A stretch of 64,000 nucleotides of DNA, taken from positions 15,214,175 to 15,278,174 of the forward strand of contig CM038725.1 in assembly GCA_021613375.1 (NCBI GenBank), read 5' to 3'. The position numbers were made by a program, and so were the translations under genes. Shown here piece by piece: positions 11,412 through 21,947 of this stretch. The stretch's first letter is position 1, and every line of letters starts with the position of its first letter. Below the pieces are notes generated by a model. That model made no database searches and was not told the DNA's origin. It saw nothing but the letters and a program-made list of their open reading frames with translations. The stretch is from Megaleporinus macrocephalus (lineage: Eukaryota > Chordata > Actinopteri > Characiformes > Anostomidae).

Positions 11412-12359
11412 CAAGGGTGTACTCTTAACATTGGTGGGGACCTATGAATTTACCACGCCGGCATTGGCTGTTTATTTATTTATTTTTTTGTTTTGTTTTT
11501 TGAAGTTTTGTCTTTGCTCCATGATAAAATGATAAAGGACTGACATATACATATGCTATTCTACATGCTTCTCACCTACTCAGAATAACAGGTTAGAATT
11601 TAATTAATGAATAATATAATGTTAAACTAAAGACTGACAAGGATGTAGTTTAGACTACAGTGCAAATGAAACAGGTCTCATACATCAGCAATAATAAAAG
11701 TAGATGGAGCTGCATAATCTCCACAAAACCAACAAAGTAACAATCACAGAAAAACAATCTTTCTAAGTGTGTCAATGAAAGCCCAGTTAACAAAAACAGA
11801 TCCCGAGGACGTCCGTGAAACAGGACTCATACATCAGGGTTAATACATGGAGCACTGCATTCTGAAAGTAGTTCTGAAAGCAGTGCTTTAACACTTTTGC
11901 TGAAGTAAAAAGTTTCAGTTGATACTTTAACTTCTATAGAAGTCTTTTTAAATTCTAGTATCTATACTTCTACCTGAGTAATGAGTGTGAATACTTTTGA
12001 CACCTTTGCTTTTAACACCCATGTGTCACCCACGTTGCACCTGAGTCTTGCCCAGTAAGCCTCATATGACTGCAAAGCCTTCCCTCCAGTTTTGGAGCTG
12101 CTAACAACCTAACAAGCTGCAGAGTCTGATGTGACAGCAGGGAAAGGCACAGCCAATCACACTGGCCATATGTGTTACGGGGAGGAAGGACTCCAGTAGA
12201 GATCGTGACTTAACCCTTTCTGCACCTCTAGGTTAATCAGACGTTGACCAATCAGGGTTTTTTTTCTGGATGGATCAAATTATTGGTGGGGACAATTTAA
12301 TAATCACTGGATATTGGTAGGGACACGTCACTTCAGTCCATTCTAATTCTACGCCCTTG
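11412..12359. mobile_element. Non-autonomous TIR element, hAT-like
   Basis: The left terminus CAAGGGTGTACTCTTAACAT and the reverse complement of the right terminus CAAGGGCGTAGAATTAGAAT match as terminal inverted repeats. Inside, ATTGGTGGGGACC near the left end and ATTGGTGGGGACAATTTAAT near 12281 are typical of a fish family. There is no transposase frame. The segment about 11850-12010 is the reverse complement of sequence near 21948-22075, so another repeat may be nested in it. The target duplication is not clear because both flanks are TA/TG repeats. Confidence 0.65.
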
Positions 12360-12361
12360 TT

Positions 12362-12367
<6 letters not shown>

Positions 12368-12440
<73 letters not shown>
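12368..12440. repeat. (TA)n microsatellite
   Basis: About 36 TA units, immediately right of the TIR element at 11412-12359. Confidence 0.98.
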
Positions 12441-12445
<5 letters not shown>

Positions 12446-12890
12446 CAATCTGGCACAATCTGGCATTTGTGGTAACAGCGTATAATTCCACAACTACAGT
12501 TGCGATCAACATTAATCATTTTGGCAACTTTTTTGATCATTTCTAACATACAGTCTAATGTCACAGTCAACAAACCCCTAGCCAGACCAGGTATTTGATG
12601 TGTGTTATCTCAAGCACACTTGATGCAGCTAATGAATTCCTGTATTAGTTGTATCAGGTGTGCTTGAGAAAACACCTGATTTGCAAATGTGTGCTCTAAT
12701 GAGGGATTCTATTCAGAGGATTTAATCATTCTGAGACTGCAGTAGTTAATTAGGGTTACATTTGGAGAAACCACTTGTTATATTAGTTGTGTTGATGTTA
12801 TTAAATTGATGTTGTTTTATTGGTGTATTGCAAAATAAATGTTGCTGATATACCTCGTTTGCCAATGGGGTTTGAATAATTTTGATAGCC
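12441..12890. other. Intronic sequence with an imperfect palindrome
   Basis: ATCTCAAGCACACTTGATGC (about 12608) and ATCAGGTGTGCTTGAGAAAA (about 12653) form an imperfect inverted repeat, resembling a small MITE fragment. Nothing else is recognised. Confidence 0.35.
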
Positions 12891-12894
12891 GCCG

Positions 12895-13195
12895 CACAGA
12901 ATTTAGAGTTTCAAATGAAGAATTTAGAACTATTTGCCACTTCGCACACAGAGGAGTTTGACCTCTGCATTTAACCCATCCGGGCAATGAAACACCCACA
13001 CACACAAGGGGGCAGTGAGCACATTTGCCTGGAGCAGTGGGCAGCCCTATCCATACTGCCCAGCACAGCAGCTGGGGTTAGGTGCATTGCTCAAGGCCAC
13101 TTCTGTCATGTCCTATTGGTTCAGGGGGTCGACCCGGGGACCTTCCAATCACAAGGCTAGTTCCTTAACCTTCAGCCCACGACTGAATGATTCCA
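12895..13195 (-). mobile_element. tRNA-derived SINE, minus orientation
   Basis: Read on the minus strand, the element starts near 13190 with an A-box-like TGGGCTGAAGGTTAAGG and a B-box-like GGGTCGACCCC (about 13125-13138). It continues into a body with the CTGGGCAGTATGGATAGGGC region and a tail near 12895. This arrangement of pol III promoter boxes is that of a tRNA-derived SINE, and the sequence is a widespread teleost type. The B box deviates from GGTTCGANNCC, so transcription is doubtful. Confidence 0.75.
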
Positions 13196-13303
13196 CCAAG
13201 CACTGGTCCCTATATAAAGTCTCACTTAACACTGCAGCTGACCTTTGCTCAGTTTGTGTGTTATCACATACGAAAAGAGGAAAGTTTATTTAATGGCTTA
13301 TTA

Positions 13304-13308
<5 letters not shown>

Positions 13309-13391
<83 letters not shown>
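13309..13391. repeat. (TA)n microsatellite
   Basis: About 41 TA units, roughly 115 bases right of the SINE 5' end. Confidence 0.98.
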
Positions 13392-13394
<3 letters not shown>

Positions 13395-14039
13395 AATATA
13401 TGATATGCAGCACATTCAGTCAGATGTTGAAGATGTTGTGTGACAGCAGACTTGCATCATATTTCAAGCTTGCCAGCAGAATAACTAAAGAAACTGGAAA
13501 CAGCCAGTTTTGAACTGAAACTCTTTACAGAGGGACTAAAATAAAGTGTTGTTGATGTTAACCTGGCAAATTAACTGTCAGATATATCTGAGCTGAACCT
13601 GTTTTGATTTATGCTCCTTGATTTTGCAGAACTATTGTATGAAACCAATACAACAGAATAGATGGTTCTGTTGCTTAAATCCACTAAAGCAATTAATTAA
13701 CAGTGTAGCTTTTTCTCATCTCTATAAAAGATCTACACATATTTAGTAAAAGCTTTTTCACAGTAGAATCCTAGGATTATAAACCTGAGTTTTGTTGAGC
13801 CTTTGGCTGGTCCATTGGTCCAGGGTTCAGGTTTAATAGTAGTCGACGATGAACACCTTTATCGGGCCAGTGTGGCCTGACCTGCCTTTTGTACGAGCTC
13901 TCTTTCTTTCTCCTCCTGACTGTCTCTCTTGCTGTGAAAATTAAGAGCTTAGTTTTTCTTTGCGGCTCGCCATGAAAGTGACTGGTGCATGTAGTAATTT
14001 CTATAAAGGTTACATTAAAAAACAAGACATGCAGAAAAG
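13392..14039. other. Intronic sequence, nothing recognised
   Basis: No repeat family or exon is visible. Confidence 0.4.
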
Positions 14040-14480
14040 ACCTCGATTTACAGAGAAGTAAACAGCCTTTAAAGGGCAGTTATCCAAATCATTAATTCAG
14101 GCAATCAAATGACTTAATTACCAGAAATTCATCAGATGAGCTTAAAGGTCAAAAAGTGACACCCCGGCTGCTTCCTCTCCCCCTCCGCCCGGCGCGCCTC
14201 TCGCTCTTGTTAAGCTAAATTGCCTCGCCCGGGGTCTCACATCCAAAGCGTCTGATTAGAAAAATGTGGTCCTGATGCATGCGCTTTTAATTTGCTGCCT
14301 ACACACACATACACACACACACAAGTTATCCTCCTCTTCACCCGGCCGTGGATTACCCCCGATATGGCCGCAGCTATCTAGAGTTCAAATCAACTCCACT
14401 GCCTCCGATTTGGACTTACACAAAGCTCACTTTCTGCAATAATTGTGGCTCTTTTTTCCCTCCTCCCTGCTTCTTTCCTG
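14040..14480. promoter_or_regulatory. Candidate conserved non-coding block upstream of exon 2
   Basis: Dense run of homeodomain-like cores (CATTAATTCAGGCAATCAAA, GACTTAATTACC at about 14089-14122), then a nuclear-receptor half-site like sequence (AAAGGTCAAAAAGTGAC near 14144). A GC-rich stretch follows (CCCGGCGCGCCTCTCGCTC, about 14188). It looks like a developmental enhancer by composition, with a short CA run inside. This is not proven by alignment. Confidence 0.35.
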
Positions 14481-14798
14481 CAAGGCATTGCAGTCATTTT
14501 TAGGTCACTGGTGCATAGAAGAGGACACCAGAGTTAAATATGTCAGCCTCGGGTTATAGAAGCACTTCCCTTTATTGACTCATTTTCCAAAAGCACCATG
14601 TGTGTCTATGATAGGGTTGAGTCCTTTAGCGTTTACTCTGTCCCCGTGCAGTGGTCCTAATGGACTGGTGTGAAGTGTAGGAAAGTCATATGAAATTGGG
14701 TTGAAGTTGTTTGTAACTCTTGTCAGACACTGAGTGTATTTGATAAACTGAAATAAATAGATAAAGAAGCTTGTGTGTGTGTGTGCTTGTATGTGTAG

Positions 14799-14884
14799 GG
14801 ATCCTAAAGAAAGTCAGGGATGATATGGAGTTGACTGCACTGGACGGTAAGACTACACCTGACTTGCTGCTGCAGAGCACAGAG
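14799..14884 (+). CDS. kiaa0825: KIAA0825 exon 2
   Basis: 86 bases. The acceptor is TGTGTAG at 14792-14798, after a GT repeat, and the donor is GTAAGC. The first two bases complete a Gly codon begun in exon 1. It encodes ILKKVRDDMELTALDGK and then TTPDLLLQSTE, the counterpart of human GILEKSDREVVMEKP...SEQLLPGKE. The segment is charged and weakly conserved, consistent with a linker. It ends in phase 0. Confidence 0.88.
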
Positions 14885-16020
14885 GTAAGCTTTATAGACC
14901 TCTGAAGATGTTATCATTTTGGCATTAGAATCTTCCATTCTATGGATCTGAGACATTGTAGTCTATGTAGTCTATATTTATTTATTTTTATTATTATTTT
15001 TTTAAATGTTGTTTATCGCTCAAGTTTCAACAGCAGGAATACTGCCACATATTGTTTTATGGATTGTGCTAATCTATATAAAATCTGAATACGAATAATG
15101 CTACATTATGCTACATGCAGGCGAATTGCATATTTACATGCATATTTAATTGACACAGTATTACGGTCAGTATTATGGGCTGGTGTCATATAGTAGTGTT
15201 CTAGTAGTGTTTTGTTACAGTTGCAGCCTTACTTTCGCACAACTCATTGATATCAGTTAGATGCATAAGCGGAAACATTCCTTACATGTCACATGTATAG
15301 AAAAAAGTCCAGGCCCACATTAAAAACTGGGATTTTATATATTTATTTTTAGCTAAACCTAAACATTAGTAAGTTTTGGAATTGTAAAAAATTTAAAGCA
15401 AAAAAAAAAAGATAAAAAGCAAAAAAGTTGCGTGCACACTGTCATTAAAGCAAAAGACATACCATATCCTAAAAAACCTAAAATTTTTGTTATATTTTTT
15501 AACATTCTAATCCACTTAGATTAGAATACTGATCATATATTTTTCAATGAAAACCTTTGTTGTTCAATTGGAAAATAATGCAAATTAGAGACATTTTTCA
15601 TCAGTAGTCTCAGACATTTGGACCCCACTGTATATATCAGTATTTTTATTTTGACTACTTAATGACTAAATAAATCAGGACCCAATGACGTTCAGAGAAA
15701 GCATAGGGGTGAGGTTTTTTTTAATACATCGTTCCCATCAACAAAGTGGCTTAGACCTGGAGTCCTTATCTGAGCAAATGATATAGTCTTCGCTGCAATC
15801 TTGTGGTCAGCTTTTGAATGGTTGCCTCTCCACATGTCCTGTGAGGTTGTCGTGATTTAAATTCATAGAAGTTTCATATGAGCTCAGTATTGCAGTACAC
15901 TGCACATTTACAAGTAGTAGTGCCTCAAAATTCTCATTTCAATCAGTTACAGTGAAGCCACACATTATATTCTTACACATTACTAATGGGATTATTCTGG
16001 TGTGGTATCTGTGTCTGTAG
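14885..16020. other. Intron between exons 2 and 3, nothing recognised
   Basis: AT-rich, with short A and T runs near 15400. No transposon ends or arrays are seen. Confidence 0.45.
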
Positions 16021-16245
16021 GCAGTGTGTCTGGAGTTCGAGTGGAGGGCTGCGTTCCGGGAGCTGGTTCCTCAGATGGCTCACTGTGTGAAAGTGTTTCT
16101 GGAGGATGTGTCCAATAAGAGTCTACAGCAGGAGCAGACCATGTTTACCTCTGGCTCCACCCTCATCGTGCTGGTTAACATCTCCCTAAAACAGGGTGCT
16201 GAGTTGACCTGTCCAGAGAGAGAAATGCCCAAGAGGGTAGCTAAG
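16021..16245 (+). CDS. kiaa0825: KIAA0825 exon 3
   Basis: 225 bases, exactly 75 codons, phase 0 at both ends. The acceptor is TCTGTAG and the donor is GTGAGT. It encodes EWRAAFRELVPQMAHCV and later LEDVSNKSLQQEQ, closely matching human DWRTAFKEISLLMAHCV and IEDFSTKILQHEQ. It ends EMPKRVAK, corresponding to human QPKKIGK. Being symmetric (0-0), it could be skipped without a frameshift. Confidence 0.95.
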
Positions 16246-17974
16246 GTGAGTAACTGACTAACATGACTGCTGACCATTGGAATGGGGCTGTAACACCTTG
16301 GGGAGAAGATCCAATTGCAATATATCTGAGCGCTATTGCGACTGTGAATAAATTTTTTTCTTTTGGAAATTATCATCCATGCCTGTTATTTGGTTTGGAA
16401 TGAACAAATTATCCACCTTTTCTGACTTTTTCAGTCTGGAACACTGAATTTAGCTTGCCAGACTGCCAATCATGTGCTTGCTTTTGAATGGTCTTATTAA
16501 TCTACAGGCAGTGTAAGAGCTGTATGATGTTAGGTTGAATTGTGTTTTTTCTTTTCGTGTAAAAGCATCTTTCAGCTCTAAGTTGAAACTAAAAAGTATT
16601 TTATGGATAATGTTACATTCAGATTTCACTTGAAGGTCTGTTCAACTTTTAAAGTTGGAAAATTGAATTGCATCCTAACTAACAATTATTTGTGTTGAGT
16701 GATTGTCAACAGCTGGCAAATTCTTCATGGGAATAAAACACAATAGCAGTAAACTTATAGCAGTTTGGTCTTCTGCTTGGGCTACAGAATATAATGGCTG
16801 GCCCCAGCTATCCTCTTCATATTTGAAGAGTCCAGCAACTAATAACTACCCACAAACATGTTTATGAGACCCTGTTTATCTCTTTCAGTTTTTAATACAA
16901 CATGTACCTGAAACTAAAACTTTATATAATATAATATAGTATAGAAACATCAGCCTGCCAAATGTGTATGAGTGAGTTACAGGCTAAGTCAATGTGGTGG
17001 TTGCTATCTTAAAACAAGGCATGTTTAACAGGAAGGGGCTCCCAAAATATTTTCTTTATATTGTCATTTCTAAAATGACCTGAAGCTATCTATGCGTCTA
17101 CAGCTGGCCAAAATTGCACATTACAGAATCTCTTGAGTGCTACTGTAGTTTTCAGAATGATAAAATTAAGATTTCAAAATAATCCAGATTAAGTCTGCAG
17201 ACTGCATGTTAAATCAGCATATCTTGTTTTTAGTTCAAATAATAATGGGGACTGGCAGGACATTAAAAAAGCCAACCATAACAATACAACAGACAATACA
17301 ACGTCCAAGCATAGACATGGTACATACATTGCCTCTGTCCATATTAACTATGTTTAACACACCTGAGCTTTAGACTATATATTAAACTTTAGGTCTTTAG
17401 TGATGCTCTACCATCTTCCAGTATTAAACCTTATTTATATATTATATTCCATGGCCCCTTTATCGTCTACCACTGCTTCACGGTGATTTTTATTGTCTGC
17501 TGTGCTGTAGTGGACCACTGCCCTGTCTGTGTCCACCTGTTTTCCCTGTTGGCCAAAGATGTCTCGCCTCATTTTATCCCTCATTACGACTGACCCGGAC
17601 TGAGAGCCGCTTCACCTGCACTAGTGCGGGGAGATTGATGAGCTGTCTGAGCCTCAAAGAAAGGTCTCTGAAGAGGGCATAGTCCATGTGGTTTGGGTCT
17701 TTCTGCTGCTGAGGACAAGGTATTTGTTTAAAAACGTGTGTGGACATTAGTTCAACTAATAAACCAGTTGGCTAGTAACTACTTCTGATAGTGTAGTAAC
17801 GCATATTTAATTAAAACAGGAAATTTTCAACCACTGGAATGTATGGGCAATTTTATAAACAGACACTTCTAGGAAAATGACTTTTGAGAATATGATGTTT
17901 CATATGTTGATTAATAATAAGCAAAAATCACATTGATTAAGTTCTTATGTATATTTTCACCAACTTATGAACTA
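16246..17974. other. Left part of a long intron, nothing recognised
   Basis: AT-rich intron without recognisable repeats. A GC-richer stretch at about 17460-17700 shows no coding similarity. Confidence 0.4.
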
Positions 17975-17975
17975 T

Positions 17976-18496
17976 ATACACTACTGCTTAAAGTTTGGGA
18001 TCACAGTGAAATTTTCTTGTTTTCAGTAGAGAATCTTCCTTCCTTAACACAACAATGGACTGACGGGTCTCTAAAGAAAGTTGTTTCTTTCTGGCCATTT
18101 TGAGTCGGTCAGCAAGCCATAACCTGCTGATTCTTCAGATACTAAACTAACCTAGAATGTTGTTCCCTTTTATACTCACTTATTAGTAGAATGTTTTTCA
18201 GCTGTGCATCACAATTGAGCAAGAGTGTCCTAACAACCAATTAGTCCAATAACATCCTTAACTTGGATTGGCGGCCGTACCAGAAGATTTAGACAGAGGA
18301 CTGAGAATTACTGATAATAGGACTACATGCAAAATAAGTCTCTATACAAAAATAGACTTTAATACAAACAGTTTTATTCTTTAAAAACCATCTGATACAC
18401 TTACATTAATTGTGAAACGGACAATATTGTTTGTAAATTGCATGAATTGCATGAAATGAAATTGTAAAATGATCTTAAACTTTTGAGCGGTAGTAT
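17976..18496. mobile_element. Tc1/mariner-like MITE, copy 1
   Basis: The ends carry CACTACTGCTTAAAGTTTGG (left) and CTTTTGAGCGGTAGTATA (right), which are imperfect inverted repeats of the type CACTACCGCTCAAAAGTTTGGGATCAC. The body (GACGGGTCTCTAAAGAAAGT, TTTTGAGTCGGTCAGCAAGC) is shared, in reverse complement, with 25252-25776 at an estimated 90% identity by eye over more than 500 bases. No transposase is encoded; TA dinucleotides flank the ends. Confidence 0.85.
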
Positions 18497-18517
18497 ATAT
18501 ATATATATATATATATG
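18497..18517. repeat. Short (TA)n tract
   Basis: About 10 TA units at the right end of MITE copy 1. Confidence 0.9.
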
Positions 18518-18779
18518 CAGGGTTCCACAACCTGATGTTGGAGTTAACTAATCATACAGCCCAGTGATCAGTGTTCCGTCTTAAAAGCCATCATCTCCAA
18601 GCTTCTGAATAAAATGACTGTTATGTGCTTTGAAATTTCAGAGCTGTCCAGGCTGATTTTAATTCCGGTGCTTTGATGGAATAGTTCTCGTGGAACCACA
18701 TCACTAACAAGTGTCAGAATTTGTCCACACTCAAGACCTGTACAACACATTTACGTGTAGGTCAGTGCTTCAAAATGAG

Positions 18780-19480
18780 CAGCTCTCCACTCAAAGGTTA
18801 CCACGTGCATTTATTTGCATTCCCTGCTGCCCTGAGACTCACAGAACAACCCCCTCCAACCGCTTTTGACACGTATCACAGTGGACCATAAGCAGGCATA
18901 TCATGCTAGCACAGTACTTGGCTCCGGAGTGCAGCTAGTCCAAATGCATTAATGGAATCAATATTTCACACATTCATATTCATACATTCATGCCCGGCTT
19001 CAAATTCTCGGCGCTGCCAGGCCTCTTGCCCCGCATAATGTTTGAGAGAACCATTTATCACCCTGAAATTGCACCCGAGTTATTGACCACCTCATGTTGA
19101 CAATGGCTGCGCATCGTCCTTAACCTTCTGCCTTCTGGTGAGGGCCTGGAATTTAGTGCCATTCAAAAGTACCTGTTAAAAAACTCTGAGCTTTTAAATG
19201 TTTTATAGCCTTGCAGAGGAATAACCTTGCGTTGGCTGTCCTATTGGGATCCATATCTTTGATCTGCGCTAGTTACGGGTTCTCTGAGCCCGAGCGGCGG
19301 GCTTGAAAAAGCCATAAATCTCACAGACACCTCTTGAATCCTCATCACCTTCAGTCTGAGAGAGCGCGGAGTCTGAGATTGTATGGCTGTATACGTTCGC
19401 CCACCTTTCTCTCACACTCCCGCTAAGCTCTTAACCACCAAACCCTGTTGGTTATTGACTCGATTGTCGACCTGGCGTCT
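18780..19480. promoter_or_regulatory. Candidate conserved non-coding block
   Basis: Long non-repetitive segment with balanced composition and scattered TAAT, CATTAATGG and TTTATCACC words. There is no open frame of note and no repeat match within the window. It is flagged as a regulatory candidate because it contrasts with AT-rich neighbours. Confidence 0.3.
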
Positions 19481-19544
19481 ATTCGAGGCCTCTTCTCTCC
19501 GCCGAGGCTACACGCTTGGCAGGGGCCCATAGCTTGCAGTGTCC

Positions 19545-19690
19545 ATCTTTCAGTCTAACAGACTTTGAGTCGTAAAATGGCCTGAACTTTTCTCTCGCAG
19601 ACCATATCTGCACTCCCTTATCCCAGCTTTGCTCGTGTTAAAGTTGCTCAGCAGATGGAAGTCTTTCTCTTCACAAAGTGAGGAACTATG
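19545..19690. other. Non-coding segment with a diverged second copy at 21680
   Basis: Contains TCGTAAAATGGCCTGAACTT and ACCATATCTGCAC (19571-19611), then GTTAAAGTTGCTCAGCAGAT. The same blocks in the same order recur at about 21687-21830. No coding frame is involved. Confidence 0.6.
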
Positions 19691-20360
19691 CATTAATAAG
19701 GATTAACTTCATGCGGCTTCTTTTATAACACGCATTTCACGTTAATAATTTTAATTGTATAATCTTGTAGTCCTCAAGATGTTCTTTGTATGTGTACATT
19801 TATTTGAACATTTTTCTTATTATATCAGGACTCTTCTTTTTACTATTCAATAAGTGGACTTTTATACATTTTCCATATTTGTAGTTCAATAGCTTTCTGT
19901 GTTATCACATCAAATTTACAGGTGCATATGAGACAATAAGTCCAGTAATCAGCAAGCCAATAGCTAGTATTATTTATGTGTTGTGTTGCTCTGGGTAGAA
20001 CACTGTGTTATTTGTATGTTTTTTAATAGTTGTGAAGAATGTCAAGGAAGACAAAAATGAATAACTTTTTGAAACATGTTTTATAAGTTTGATTAGCTGT
20101 AAACTATGTGCACTGTTAAAGTACCATATTATATAATCAATACTTAATTACTTCAATCTATGTAAATAAACTATACATATACAGTATTCTATCACTACTC
20201 TTGATTATTTACAGAGATAATATGCAAATTCAGATAAAGAAATGCATTTGCACTCATTTTACTGGCTGTTTCTTGTATTATTACGGTAATATGCTGTTAT
20301 ATGCTTATTAAACTGTTGGAGATACAGTAAAAGACAGTTTTCTAGGAAATTAAATGGCTG

Positions 20361-20364
<4 letters not shown>

Positions 20365-20447
<83 letters not shown>

Positions 20448-20468
20448 TTTTTTTTTTTTTTTTTTTTT
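20365..20468. repeat. (TA)n followed by a T25 run
   Basis: About 39 TA units (20365-20442), then a run of about 25 T (20444-20468). A retroposon tail in minus orientation is possible, but no body was recognised. Confidence 0.95.
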
Positions 20469-20745
20469 ACCAACACCATTGTAGTTCTCTGGTATCTTAA
20501 TAGGACTCAACAAGAGTACCTGTTCAAACAGCTTGTGATAACGTTATCTGCCTAGCTAACCAACTAATTAAGCTGTTCAGTTACCAGTGACATAACATTG
20601 CTGTTCCAATACTGTGGAACTTTAGAGTGTGTGTAAATTTCATGATGTATAGGCCAAAAGAAATGTCCTAAAGTACTCACATTAAAAGTAAACTCTGTTT
20701 TTAACTTCTCCTGTAACATTATCATTTTGGAAATACAAGACTTTG

Positions 20746-20748
<3 letters not shown>

Positions 20749-20800
<52 letters not shown>
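20749..20800. repeat. (TA)n microsatellite
   Basis: About 26 TA units. Confidence 0.97.
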
Positions 20801-20804
<4 letters not shown>

Positions 20805-21679
20805 TCGTAACTATATAATAAATAATAAATATATATATATGGCAGTTTTATTAAACTTGTTTCACAAAGTTGAGGTGGTTGCAACTGTTGTTGTTGAGTT
20901 GCGAGTCAACTTTCACAGGAACCTCTCTCTGTCTGTAAAGCAGCCTCAGGCACCAGAGACTATCGACGGTGTATCAGATACTTGGTGGAGAAAAATGAAG
21001 TCACCTCTCGCTCTCGTGTCCACTGTCTGATTGATGGTTTTGGGAGTGTTTCCATTTCCAAAAGCATTCTGTTATTTCCTACGTCCGCCGAGGCCTCAGG
21101 ACGTGGTAACTCCCAATGGAAAGGGAAGGGTTGGAGCATATATATGGCGTGCGTGTATGTTTTACTGCTTTTGAATAGCCTGGCGCAGTAACTCATTTCT
21201 ATAGGTGTATAAATTTGGCGGTGAACTCAGCACATGCGCTGGCGTGGCCTGCTCCAGCGTCGTTCCTGCTGATGTACTTTGAACGAGGAGCACATGAGTG
21301 TGGATGGAGCGAGGGGGGCAAGGGTGCGCTGGGCTTGCTTGTGAAGGGTCTGGGGGGTGATATCTTCATTTTGGAGGTTGGCACAGAAGGAAGGAGGAGG
21401 CAGATTGGAAGTTTTGTGTGCATGCATACGGATTCGAGGCTGCTTCCTTCTGCTGATAACCCTTAGGGGTCTTCTTTTCAAGTGAGGCGCCTCCCGAGGC
21501 ACTTCTTTGCAGGTATAACACATGCGAGCTGCACACGCGCACACACACACACATACACACACATACATTCGTAATCATGCTCTCACTCAGGGCTTGAAAA
21601 GAGAATCCTTTCTCCGGGACAAATGTGGAAACATGAGATAAAGTATTGCTCTTTTTTCCAAGTGCCACAGGAGGGGAGC

Positions 21680-21835
21680 CTGCCAGACTCTGAATCGTAA
21701 AATGGCCTGGACTTTCTCTTACGACCATATCTGCACGGCAGATTCACTCGGTTTAATACAGAGCATTTCGGGGTCCTTGTCCTGAGAGTTTTATCAACGT
21801 TTAAGTTGCCTCAACAGATAAACTGCACGGCTTTC
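21680..21835. other. Second copy of the 19545 non-coding segment
   Basis: ATCGTAAAATGGCCTGGACTT followed by ACCATATCTGCAC, then TTTAAGTTGCCTCAACAGAT. Relative to 19545-19690 the order is conserved, with an insertion of about 40 bases between the two conserved parts. Confidence 0.6.
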
Positions 21836-21947
21836 ATTTCTGAGTGAAGCTGGACTGTGTATTGGTAGATATTGCTTTGTATTCTTGTCTTTAAATCACA
21901 ACTATCATTTTGCTTCTTCTTTTAATTAAATGTGGTTATTTTCAAAG

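Noticed and set aside
12895..13195. A functional tRNA gene
   Set aside because: The A and B boxes are SINE-like and degenerate, and no cloverleaf with a paired acceptor stem could be drawn.
21199..21728. Overlapping 74-120 codon minus-strand frames around a CA repeat
   Set aside because: Low complexity, mutually overlapping, no recognisable domain or splice context.
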